Positions 1 to 6,915 of a stretch of 6,915 nt of DNA are shown here, piece by piece. The position numbers were made by a program, and so were the translations under genes. Origin of the DNA: Methanobacteriota archaeon (lineage in GTDB: Archaea > Thermoplasmatota > Poseidoniia > Poseidoniales > Poseidoniaceae); contig JABJFP010000135.1 of assembly GCA_018662715.1 (NCBI GenBank), forward strand, positions 1-6,915, written 5' to 3'. A model generated the notes under the pieces. It saw only the letters and a program-made list of their open reading frames with translations. It had not been told where the DNA came from and did no database searches. Each line of letters begins with the position of its first letter. Within the stretch, counting starts at the first letter, position 1.

Positions 1-436
1 CGGCGATGATTACCGGTTCAAGTGATGAAAATCCGTGACTTGTGTAGAGCCGTATGAGCCCAGGGTTGTAACCAACGGTATCAAGGCGTATGAATCGGAG
101 GTCATTCTCATTGCAGTGATTTTTGGCCCATTCAACAACAATTCCAACCAAGGATTTACCTCGTTGTGAAGGATTGTTTGCAATTCGATGGAGAAACACC
201 GACCGTTCTGTTGGACCCCAGATGAGTTCATCATCGTAGGCAACAACCCAAACGCAAGCAAGTTCACCTTCAATCAATAGTTTCCACTGACGGCCTTCGC
301 GAATCTCTGATTCAACAAGTTCTGTGCTGATTTTTGGCCATTGAACCGTCCCTTTGGACCGTTGCAACTCTGTGGCTGCGTCGTAAAGCGCAAGTATGGC
401 ACCAAGGTCAGCCAACTCGCTTTGAAGAATCTCCAT
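1..436 (-). CDS. GNAT-family N-acetyltransferase, 3' end cut by the window edge
   Basis: This frame starts at ATG 436 and stays open to the left edge, giving 145 residues. It reads as a GCN5-related acetyltransferase, which moves an acetyl group from acetyl-CoA to an amine; the substrate cannot be told. The N terminus (MEILQSELADLGAILALYD) fits the first strand and helix. The acetyl-CoA motif A is seen as LHRIANNPSQRGKSLVGIVV (about residues 92-111), where QRGKS is the pyrophosphate-binding turn. Motif B follows as FIRLDTVGYNPGLIRLYTSHGF (in two parts: FIRLDTVGYN and PGLIRLYTSHGF), with the usual LDT, N and GF residues. Family members with this pattern are about 160-170 residues, so roughly 20 residues are probably missing. 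A TTG at 442, two codons upstream, is an alternative start better spaced from a GAGGG tract. The gene begins 46 bases after the membrane protein stops and may be co-transcribed with it. It is a soluble cytoplasmic protein. The family call is firm; the function is not. Confidence 0.88.
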   Translation of the reverse strand, partial: MEILQSELADLGAILALYDAATELQRSKGTVQWPKISTELVESEIREGRQWKLLIEGELACVWVVAYDDELIWGPTERSVFLHRIANNPSQRGKSLVGIVVEWAKNHCNENDLRFIRLDTVGYNPGLIRLYTSHGFSSLEPVIIA

Positions 437-447
437 GGGCAATGCTT

Positions 448-452
448 CCCTC
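448..452 (-). promoter_or_regulatory. Possible ribosome binding site of the acetyltransferase gene
   Basis: GAGGG on the minus strand resembles a Shine-Dalgarno sequence. It lies 11 bases before ATG 436, which is long, but only 5 bases before an in-frame TTG at 442. If it is used, translation may start at TTG and add two residues. The frame is closed upstream by a TGA around 470. Confidence 0.35.
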
Positions 453-482
453 GTGAGCCTTTCAACCTTTCAGATCATACAT

Positions 483-2315
483 TCATGGAGTGTAATCCAA
501 GAACATAAATATCCCAAACACGAACACTATCAGAGGGACAATGAGAATCTCAAAGGTGGACCTTCGCCTTGCTAGAACATCCATTTCAGTCCCTATGCTA
601 AAGACAGAACCCTCTCCAGTTTCTGATGATGGCACCATCGTAATCAGCGCACTGGCCTCGGTTTCATCCCCGCCCCATGCGTCAAGATGCTCTCGTGATC
701 TTGGCACACAATCGCCCAAAATGTAAATCGGGTCACCTACACCGATAGCACTGACAGTCCATCTCTGATTTCCTTTCTCCCATTGCTCAATGATTCCTCC
801 AAGGTTTGAAATTTTCTTTTCCGTCTGCCATAAGCTCGGGTCGATGATCATGCCTCCTGTACCGTCATGTACGATGAACGGAACGCCACCGTTTTGGGTC
901 TCTTCAAGCTCCCAGCTGCATTCTGTGCCCTCATCGGTTTCATGGCAGACGTACCTGTAACGGGACCAGCTCCAAACGACCGTCCCCTCCATGTCCCTTC
1001 CCCCAACCCTAAAGGAAGGAGTTCCGGAATTCGAAGGACGTACTTGACCGACAACTTCTGCCTGCCCAACAGCAACGCTACGAATTGGACTGGTTGGGAG
1101 GTCGTTGATTGTCCGAGAAAGGTTTGCTTGACGGTAGGCGTTGAAAAACCATAACACGTTAACGATGGTTACTACTGCTGTCATGAGCCATCCAATCAGC
1201 GTGTGAATCTCATTACCGTCCCGAGCGCGAAGGTCCGAGGATAACCAAATGAAGGATGCCGCGAAAATGATCGCCCCTAGACTGTAAGGCGTCACCATTG
1301 CAGGGCGTGGTGTACCGATCCGTTGAGGATGTTCGGGTATGAGCGCCCCATCTCCGTCTTGTCCGTACACGTTGGAGTATGATGTCGGCAACGGAGGACA
1401 TCCAAACAGCCAGTCTTCTGAGACCTGGCGAAGTGGATGCTTTGCTGGCCCGATGACCTCGCCGTTAGGCCCGCAATGTTGGAACCGCCTCCCCTCTGAC
1501 CCTAGCACTCCGATTGCAGATTGAACCCCACTTGCAGCAGTTCGGTTCTTCTTGCGAATTTTCCTCAAATCCGAAAGAAGCGAGGGGGGGGTGCTGTACA
1601 TGAAAAATAGTCCGCCAATGCCGACAATAAGAAGGGCCCAACGGCCTGCGTCTTCACGTTGCGTGACTTCAGGTGGTGACCCATAATCCTCAAAACTATT
1701 CACTTCTGTAATCGATAGCAGTTGGTAGTATTCAATCGGCTCATTTTGAACAAGCAGGTATGCAATCAAAAAACGGTTATCATCACTGTCCGGCCCATTT
1801 CCTTCAATGTCACGCTCCCATGCATTGAAACAATCTGCTTGGAAGAACTCGCCCTCCGGTTTTAAAACCCGGGATTGGTCGAAGGATGTCGTAATTCTAT
1901 CTCCTTTATGGTCTGAGAAAGTAAGCGTTGAATCGGAGTCCAAACTAACCCCATAGTTGAGGTCGATGTTTCCGTCCTCATCCTCACTTTCATAACACCC
2001 TTCAGTGGCGATGACGCCGTCTTCAAGTTCTAGAGGAATCAAGACAAAAGCTGCTGTGTTTTGTTGATACTGTGATTGTACATATCCATCTTGAAGTGCC
2101 TGGAAATTGTATGATTCAATCTCCCCGAGTTCATCCAAGCGGTCGGCTTCCGAAATTTGAGGAATGTCGGGGATAGATAGGCCGTTAGAATACATTACAA
2201 AACCCGCAATAAACAAGGCTGCTGCGATGCAGTATCCGATAGTATTCCTCACTTTCAGACTGGGAAGGTGGAACAAACCCTGATCTAAATCTCTAACATC
2301 GGATGGATTGTCCAT
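483..2315 (-). CDS. Five-helix membrane protein with a cytoplasmic GIDE/BAM-like (MULAN-type) domain
   Basis: From ATG 2315 this is 610 residues. Helices are seen at about 25-42 (TIGYCIAAALFIAGFVMY), 225-242 (RWALLIVGIGGLFFMY), 343-359, 371-392 and 588-607 (ILIVPLIVFVFGIFMFL). Basic stretches after helix 2 (RKIRKKNR), after helix 4 and before helix 5 (ARRRS) place those segments in the cytoplasm. Residues 43-224 are then outside: an acidic domain I do not recognise, with two cysteines (107 and 162) that could pair. Residues about 402-539 match the GIDE/BAM pattern: SVAVGQAEVVGQV, then WSRYRYVC, then VPFIVHDGTGGMIIDPS, then WTVSAIGVGDPIYILGD. In animals this domain occurs in the mitochondrial E3 ligase MUL1/MULAN; prokaryotic versions lack the ligase part, and no RING cysteines are present here. 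Function is unknown; a role in envelope stress or protein control is only conjecture. An upstream in-frame TTG at 2333 would add six residues; ATG is preferred because of the TATA-like box 25 bases before it. The acetyltransferase gene follows after 46 bases. Confidence 0.85.
   Translation of the reverse strand: MDNPSDVRDLDQGLFHLPSLKVRNTIGYCIAAALFIAGFVMYSNGLSIPDIPQISEADRLDELGEIESYNFQALQDGYVQSQYQQNTAAFVLIPLELEDGVIATEGCYESEDEDGNIDLNYGVSLDSDSTLTFSDHKGDRITTSFDQSRVLKPEGEFFQADCFNAWERDIEGNGPDSDDNRFLIAYLLVQNEPIEYYQLLSITEVNSFEDYGSPPEVTQREDAGRWALLIVGIGGLFFMYSTPPSLLSDLRKIRKKNRTAASGVQSAIGVLGSEGRRFQHCGPNGEVIGPAKHPLRQVSEDWLFGCPPLPTSYSNVYGQDGDGALIPEHPQRIGTPRPAMVTPYSLGAIIFAASFIWLSSDLRARDGNEIHTLIGWLMTAVVTIVNVLWFFNAYRQANLSRTINDLPTSPIRSVAVGQAEVVGQVRPSNSGTPSFRVGGRDMEGTVVWSWSRYRYVCHETDEGTECSWELEETQNGGVPFIVHDGTGGMIIDPSLWQTEKKISNLGGIIEQWEKGNQRWTVSAIGVGDPIYILGDCVPRSREHLDAWGGDETEASALITMVPSSETGEGSVFSIGTEMDVLARRRSTFEILIVPLIVFVFGIFMFLDYTP
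1584..1591. repeat. Run of eight G (eight C in the coding strand)
   Basis: A homopolymer of eight G on the plus strand lies inside the membrane-protein gene and encodes the Thr-Pro-Pro just after helix 2 (YSTPPSLL). The frame is intact here. A one-base slip would remove the cytoplasmic linker and the GIDE/BAM-like domain. It is a possible slippage or sequencing-error site; nothing shows that it varies. Confidence 0.6.
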
Positions 2316-2336
2316 GGTCTTTCCCTTATCCAATCG

Positions 2337-2343
2337 TTATTAA
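2337..2343 (-). promoter_or_regulatory. TATA-like box of the membrane-protein gene
   Basis: TTAATAA on the minus strand is centred about 25 bases before ATG 2315, the spacing expected between an archaeal TATA box and the transcription start. That would put the start of the RNA at or next to the ATG, a leaderless message. The box lies between the T-run after the tRNA and the gene, so the gene probably has its own promoter. A 7-base AT-rich match is weak evidence alone. Confidence 0.4.
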
Positions 2344-2373
2344 CTCAATTCCCTCGTGTTGGGTTCCAAAGGG

Positions 2374-2378
2374 AAAAA
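2374..2378 (-). terminator. T-run terminator of the tRNA
   Basis: Five consecutive T on the minus strand begin three bases after the tRNA 3' end. Archaeal RNA polymerase stops at such T-runs without needing a hairpin. The position suits the end of the tRNA transcript and of any read-through from the large surface-protein gene. Confidence 0.55.
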
Positions 2379-2381
2379 CAG

Positions 2382-2463
2382 TGCCGGGGGCAGGATTCGA
2401 ACCTGCGAAGCAATATGCAGAGGAGCTTGAATCCACCCCCTTTGACCACTCGGGTACCCCGGC
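2382..2463 (-). tRNA. tRNA-Leu (anticodon CAA)
   Basis: The 82-base class II tRNA folds as follows: acceptor stem GCCGGGG with CCCCGGC, discriminator A; D arm CCC-GAGTGGTCAAA-GGG; anticodon loop TTCAAGC giving CAA, which reads the Leu codon UUG; variable arm of 13 bases with a short GCA-TAT-TGC stem; T arm GCAGG-TTCGAAT-CCTGC. Discriminator A73, the long variable arm and the GAGTGGTCAAA D loop are all leucine features and argue against serine. The anticodon stem GTGGA/TCCTC has one U-U mismatch at its second pair (28-42); every other stem pairs fully. CCA is not encoded. No intron is visible. It begins 33 bases after the surface-protein stop codon, and I see no clear TATA box in that gap or in the end of that gene, so co-transcription with it is possible. 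Confidence 0.95.
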
Positions 2464-2496
2464 TTCTTGGTTCGGGCTGATGCCTTCTCTTCTTGA

Positions 2497-5400
2497 CTAT
2501 TCCTCTCGTGAGGTGTCCATGAGTTCGGGGGGGCGGGGTGGTGGGCGTGTTCCAAAAACGATACGCCGTATCTTTGCTCGTTGGTACACCTCTTCCCGTT
2601 CTTCCCACCGTTGCCGTGTGACAAACAGCACCAGACCGGCCAATACAACCGAGAGCAAGGACAGACTGAATAATGCCATCTCCCCCTGGGGGTTTTCGGG
2701 TTCACCACTTTGTATGTCAGCCAAAGGTACTGGAATTCTTGGCGTCATGTTTTCAATTTCGACCGTCAAACCAAGGCGTCCGGTTTTCCATGCCTCTACT
2801 TCCCAAACATAGTTTGACCATTCGCCTCTTGATAGTGATAGGAATTCTGTCTGATGGAGCGTCCCCTCATCGTCCCTGAGGTGGATGGTTAGATTGCCGT
2901 CCAATAACCCGTTGTTTGCAATGCGCACGAAGACTGAGATGTTTTCTCCGACAGAAGGTCGGAACGGAAGGGCTGAGATGTCAGTAAAAGTTGGCTCAAA
3001 GGCCACCCATGTGATGCCAATTCGAAGCGGATCGTCAGATGTACCCAATCCCACTAATGGCCGTCCCGAGCGGTCTTCCCCCTCAAACCATACAACAAGT
3101 AAATCACTGCGTTGAAGTTCAACACCATTTGGTTTGAGATTCAAGGTTGACTCGTAGATAAATTTCGTATTCAATGAAAGGTTCAACGGAACCAAGCTTT
3201 GACCTTTTGACCCTGCGACTTCCTCACCCATCCGGTAAAAGACGTGGTGAAGAACCAATGGTTCGGGAGACATGTGTGTATCATCGCTAACCATCAGCAT
3301 CAACGGTACCGCTTGGAGCGCATCAGAAGTAATCCCTTGAAGTGAGCCCGGCGCAAGTGTAAGTTGAGGGGAAAGGTCGTCAACAATTACTTGGTATTCC
3401 AATGGAGTCAAATTATAATCCGAAAATCCGAGAACATCAACCCTCAATTCTCCATAATCATGATACAGCGTATTCTCATCCATCATGGCCTCAAAGGAGA
3501 ATAAACCGTTGGTTGAATGAGTGATGTTGCCTGATTCTTTTCGCTCACCATCGCTCAACTGCCAAAATAATTGGCCTTGTTCAGGAAGGAACTCAGCGAG
3601 ATGGTTTGTGCCCGTATGGAACATTCCGATTTCATGGTGGACCCTGTCATTACGATGGAACCAATGGCTTGTTTCATTGTTTGAGCCTACGGGTAGAGTT
3701 GTATCATTGATATTGAGCCATCGCATTTCCAACGTGTTGGATGGAGCCCAACTAAGCCGGTTGATTTTAGATAATCCCAGCCCGAGGTCATTCCCCTCAT
3801 CAATAATTTTGAGAGAAGGAGTTCCCCCTTCTTCCATCAAGTCAAAGGTCGCATTCCATTCAAGTCGGAACTTAATTTCAATTTGAAAAATGGAGGTAAG
3901 TGGACGCTGTGTTACCGATATTGTAGGTTCTTCCATGAAGCAAACATCATCATAGATTATTTCCCCAAAGCGAGGCTCGTAGTGGACATTACAGTCGTTG
4001 GGCTGGTCCCTTCCCAATAATGCAAACCGGATATCTTCAAGAGATCCCAAACCGTTGCCATCTGAAATATCAAATGAAAATGTATGCTCCTTGCCCGCAA
4101 ACAGTGAGTCGTTTTCGAAATCCATCGTGATGCTTTCAATATCCATAAGAGTGTCATAACGCCGTTGTACAGTAAATGTAGCCAGGTCATTCGCTTCGCC
4201 AAATGAACCGCCGCCTTCTAGGAAATTCCCGCCTAAATCCTCACTTTCAAGAACGATGCTTACTCTGCCGGTATCACTTGCGAAACCAACTGCATCTGTC
4301 CATGATAGAAGGGGCAAGTCCACTTCTAACTCTGTACGGCCAATATTGAGGCTCACATTCTCCTGTTTGTATTCACTCGTATCCATCACACCATCATTAT
4401 TGGAATCGTCCCGAGCCTCCATCCAAGAGAATACGCTCAGTTGTGATGAGACGCCTTCGATGTCAATCACGCTAAGACGGATAGGAATGTCCTGCCCGTT
4501 CGTCCAAACGTGGCCATCAGCAAGAACTTCATTTCCTGAATCCAATATAGTGAGAGACGTCACGGTCGGAGAGGCGATATCAAAGAGAAAACGAACGGGG
4601 TTGATGATGACTGTTCTATCCTCACTTGTCGTCGCAGGAATGCTCACGGGGCCCGTTCGAGAGATGGTCGGTTTGATTTGGAACCAAGTATTGCTAGGCA
4701 ACTCGTCCGATAATTGTGGAGAGTTGAGTGGAAGGGAAAATCGTCCGTCGGGACCCACGTCGGTTGTCCAGTTTTGTGACCAATTAATAGGCGACCCAGT
4801 CCATTCATCTGGACCACCCGATTCGTTACGAGGAGGGATCGTTTGGATGAATATTTGAATTTCAGCCTCACCTTCGGAAATCCATTGGTTTGAAATCCCC
4901 TCCATACGAATTCTGCCTTCTGCAATCATTGAACGATTGTTTGAAAGATGGTACGGCCAAAGCGGATTGGTCCAATCATCCAATCGTCGAGATTGGTCGT
5001 CTGTGACTTCAAATTGAATGATTTCCATGTCATTCTCAACTTCATTGAAGTTCGTTTTCCTAACAGAGACCGCAGGGCCAGCCTGCAATCCATCCGTATC
5101 AGTTCCATAGGTCAGGACGTAGAGGTCATCAACATCGTCAAGAAGCCAAGTGCTGGTAAACACCCAAGTAATGCTGCAGGAGTTAACAACACATGATGCC
5201 TGAGAATTTGATATGTTAATTGGAGCCAGTCCTGCTCCATTGAGATGGAGGAAGCGAGGTGTTGTATCGAATCGTTCAACCTTAGCGTGGACAAAGGCAT
5301 CTGCTGCATTGTCCGTCCGAGAAAGAAGAAGTTCAATGTGATCAAAGTCAGAAGCGTCTTCCGATAGATCAAGGGGATTGATTCGCTGGTGGTGCGTTAC

Positions 5401-6915
5401 AATTGTAATGGATTCACCTGGGAGCCAACGAGTATGTTGCATTTCTTCAACCGATTCAATCATCAAAGGGGACGTCTGTGCGTCCAAGTCGACTGTGATA
5501 CCGCCACTTTGAGTAGAAACATGGAGAGGAATATCAAGGATTTCGCGCATATCGCCAGTGAATGATGCTTGCTTGGCTTCATTCAGAATGGTTCCAGGAA
5601 TTTCTATGTCGTAGGTTTGAGCTACATACATGTGTTGGAAATCAATAACTTTCAGGTCTCCTTGGCCTTGAAGAAGAATAGAAAGTTGACATGTTACTAA
5701 GTCAAGGTTAGCAGTATAGGGTCGCTGAATGACCCGGTTAGGGCATGTTTGATTAGAGGTGTAAAGATAACCGGTTGGACCGGAAACTGTTGTTTGAACA
5801 GCCCCGTTGATCAACAAATCAACGGTTCCGCTCGTATTGGTAATGAGAAGATAGAGCGCTGTTGTAGGAATGGATGAAGTCGTTACAGCAGTTGGCACAA
5901 TTGCGGTGTAATTCAGACGATAAGGAATGGAATTGACTTGAATCGAGGGGGACGGTTGGGTGGCGTTCCACTGCCATTGTAATTGGTCGTAATGAGCGTC
6001 TGAAAATTGATGATTCATTCCAAAAGATGGGGACGCTCCAGTTTCTGACCACTGCCATAGACTGAGGTTATTGAGGCCAATTTGGAGTTGGGGTGAATTC
6101 GGAGGAGAAACACAATCAAGAGTCATCTTTGCACGACGAAACACCTCGCCACCGTTGGCATCAACTCGGAGGGAATGAACGAGTTCAGGGGAGCCAATGT
6201 AGGACATGTTGAAATGATTCAATCCTCCGTTTACACCAGCATAAGACGAACTTACGAGTTGTGCTCTTGGATTCGTCCATGTCAAGTTGTCTCCATAAGT
6301 AGTCAATCGGTATCCGGAATGTGGGCAAAGTGCGATGGAAGGTAAATCCAATCCTAACGTACCGTTGACCTCAAGAAATCCTTCACTGGTCAATACCAAT
6401 TGTTGGAATCCTGGTGTGATTGATTGGAGATATTGGGGGCTAAGGTAAACTGTAGAACCAACGGTCAAACTGTGAATAAGAGGCGTGACCAACACATCCA
6501 GCGTACTCATGCTAACACGAATTTGAACGGTGGGGTGTTCAACGGGGTCAACTGCCAGATGAAACGGTAAAACGAGTCCATTGTGGCCCGGGATTACATC
6601 CCCACTGGCATCCAGTACATCGAACACCATGCCGGTATCGTCAGGGACATAGGCCCAACCATCAACCAAACCGTAACCGTAGTTTTCGTCAGGATAGAGC
6701 GCTGGCGATGTCCAAGATCCTGCAGATTCAAACACATCCACTTCGATTCCTGCGTCATCAATGTACCATCCATCGGCCTCGATGTATGAGTCTGAAAAGA
6801 ATGAAAAACGGGCCCGTACCGTTGTTCCTGAGAGGTTGGAAAGGTCTTTTGTTTTCAAATCAAAACCACGAGGGGCTTTATTTCCGCCGCAGCCCCCAGC
6901 AACGTTTGAACCGTC
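2497..6915 (-). CDS. Large surface-anchored beta-sandwich (Ig-like/CARDB) protein, N terminus outside the window
   Basis: The frame is open to the right edge, giving 1472 residues before TAG 2497-2499; residue 1 here is the first codon at 6915. The true start lies beyond the window. Residues 49-60 (GWYIDDAGIEVD) after VRARFSFFSD resemble the end of the jelly-roll domain found in immune-inhibitor-A-like and MAM-like proteins. About 1200 residues of probable beta-sandwich segments follow. DDSNNDGVMD (836-845) looks like a calcium-binding loop of the thrombospondin type 3 or EF-hand kind. Residues about 1312-1391 (SVGENISVFVRIANNGLLDG) fit a CARDB-like adhesion domain. One helix at about 1413-1434 (MALFSLSLLSVVLAGLVLFV) is followed by a basic, proline-rich tail (RQRWEER, RPPPRPPELMD), so the bulk is outside. 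About 25 N-X-S/T sequons suggest glycosylation. Eight cysteines besides Cys9 lie in plausible pairs. No HExxH protease motif is seen. Likely roles are adhesion, binding or an envelope layer; an enzymatic domain may lie in the missing part. Confidence 0.88.
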   Translation of the reverse strand, partial: DGSNVAGGCGGNKAPRGFDLKTKDLSNLSGTTVRARFSFFSDSYIEADGWYIDDAGIEVDVFESAGSWTSPALYPDENYGYGLVDGWAYVPDDTGMVFDVLDASGDVIPGHNGLVLPFHLAVDPVEHPTVQIRVSMSTLDVLVTPLIHSLTVGSTVYLSPQYLQSITPGFQQLVLTSEGFLEVNGTLGLDLPSIALCPHSGYRLTTYGDNLTWTNPRAQLVSSSYAGVNGGLNHFNMSYIGSPELVHSLRVDANGGEVFRRAKMTLDCVSPPNSPQLQIGLNNLSLWQWSETGASPSFGMNHQFSDAHYDQLQWQWNATQPSPSIQVNSIPYRLNYTAIVPTAVTTSSIPTTALYLLITNTSGTVDLLINGAVQTTVSGPTGYLYTSNQTCPNRVIQRPYTANLDLVTCQLSILLQGQGDLKVIDFQHMYVAQTYDIEIPGTILNEAKQASFTGDMREILDIPLHVSTQSGGITVDLDAQTSPLMIESVEEMQHTRWLPGESITIVTHHQRINPLDLSEDASDFDHIELLLSRTDNAADAFVHAKVERFDTTPRFLHLNGAGLAPINISNSQASCVVNSCSITWVFTSTWLLDDVDDLYVLTYGTDTDGLQAGPAVSVRKTNFNEVENDMEIIQFEVTDDQSRRLDDWTNPLWPYHLSNNRSMIAEGRIRMEGISNQWISEGEAEIQIFIQTIPPRNESGGPDEWTGSPINWSQNWTTDVGPDGRFSLPLNSPQLSDELPSNTWFQIKPTISRTGPVSIPATTSEDRTVIINPVRFLFDIASPTVTSLTILDSGNEVLADGHVWTNGQDIPIRLSVIDIEGVSSQLSVFSWMEARDDSNNDGVMDTSEYKQENVSLNIGRTELEVDLPLLSWTDAVGFASDTGRVSIVLESEDLGGNFLEGGGSFGEANDLATFTVQRRYDTLMDIESITMDFENDSLFAGKEHTFSFDISDGNGLGSLEDIRFALLGRDQPNDCNVHYEPRFGEIIYDDVCFMEEPTISVTQRPLTSIFQIEIKFRLEWNATFDLMEEGGTPSLKIIDEGNDLGLGLSKINRLSWAPSNTLEMRWLNINDTTLPVGSNNETSHWFHRNDRVHHEIGMFHTGTNHLAEFLPEQGQLFWQLSDGERKESGNITHSTNGLFSFEAMMDENTLYHDYGELRVDVLGFSDYNLTPLEYQVIVDDLSPQLTLAPGSLQGITSDALQAVPLMLMVSDDTHMSPEPLVLHHVFYRMGEEVAGSKGQSLVPLNLSLNTKFIYESTLNLKPNGVELQRSDLLVVWFEGEDRSGRPLVGLGTSDDPLRIGITWVAFEPTFTDISALPFRPSVGENISVFVRIANNGLLDGNLTIHLRDDEGTLHQTEFLSLSRGEWSNYVWEVEAWKTGRLGLTVEIENMTPRIPVPLADIQSGEPENPQGEMALFSLSLLSVVLAGLVLFVTRQRWEEREEVYQRAKIRRIVFGTRPPPRPPELMDTSREE
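2527..2545 (+). other. Possible G-quadruplex tract in the 3' end of the surface-protein gene
   Basis: The plus strand holds seven G, C, four G, TGGT, then three G, which meets the four-tract rule (G3+ with loops of 1, 1 and about 4 bases). It is the template strand of the gene and encodes the proline-rich tail RPPPRPP. It lies about 30 bases before the stop codon and 65 bases before the tRNA. Codon choice for proline explains it without any DNA structure, so function is speculative. Confidence 0.35.

Noticed and set aside
10..465. Two short minus-strand open frames of 87 and 63 codons
   Set aside because: They are out of frame with the clear acetyltransferase reading, which has the family motifs and continues to the window edge.
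2382..2463. tRNA as an integration (att) site
   Set aside because: No repeat of the tRNA 3' end and no integrase were found in the window.
2340..2708. Minus-strand open frames in other frames across the tRNA and the surface-protein tail
   Set aside because: Stretches such as GYPSGQRGWIQAPLHIASQVRILPP are the typical spurious translation of a tRNA gene, and the overlapping real frame has a helix and tail that make sense.
2303..2812. Open frame of 169 codons on the plus strand
   Set aside because: It runs across the tRNA and the 3' end of the surface-protein gene in antisense. The residues GAGFEPAKQYAEELESTPF are the known false translation of a reversed tRNA.
3616..3639. HHEIGMFH in the surface protein, resembling a zinc-protease HExxH site
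   Set aside because: The order is HEIGM, so the second histidine is not three residues after the glutamate. No protease context surrounds it.
4256..4858. Open frame of 200 codons on the plus strand
   Set aside because: It lies wholly inside the surface-protein gene on the other strand, has no recognisable domain, and its composition looks like an antisense reading of beta-rich coding sequence.
6858..6858. TTG at 6858 as the start of the surface protein
   Set aside because: The frame remains open for 19 more codons to the edge, and the following sequence enters the middle of a domain with no signal peptide, so the gene is cut by the window.

Overview
The window reads entirely on the minus strand. 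From right to left it carries the C-terminal 1472 residues of a very large cell-surface protein (2497-6915, 5' end outside the window), a leucine tRNA with anticodon CAA (2382-2463), a five-helix membrane protein with a GIDE/BAM-like (MULAN-type) domain (483-2315), and a GNAT acetyltransferase that runs off the left edge (1-436). Coding density is high; the gaps are 33, 66 and 46 bases. No CRISPR array, insertion sequence, integrase or rRNA is visible.

The best guess for the host is a planktonic marine archaeon of the Poseidoniales (Marine Group II, Thermoplasmatota) type. This is inference from several weak signs. The tRNA lacks an encoded CCA and is followed by a T-run of the archaeal terminator type. 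The membrane gene has a TATA-like box about 25 bases before its ATG, as in leaderless archaeal genes. The large protein is a sequon-rich, beta-sandwich ectodomain with a CARDB-like domain and a single C-terminal membrane anchor, an architecture common in that group. Base composition is balanced, without strong AT or GC bias. No phylogenetic marker proves the assignment, and other Thermoplasmatota remain possible.

The large protein would be exported, folded and probably glycosylated outside the cell, held by one helix near its C terminus, with a basic, proline-rich tail inside. The tRNA lies just after it and ends in its own T-run. The membrane protein then appears to begin a new transcription unit, possibly shared with the acetyltransferase. 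The GIDE/BAM-like domain is predicted to face the cytoplasm, with a separate acidic domain of about 180 residues outside. Nothing in the sequence ties these genes into one pathway. The most interesting item is the membrane protein, which joins a domain best known from the eukaryotic mitochondrial ubiquitin ligase MUL1 to an unrecognised extracellular module, with no RING finger.
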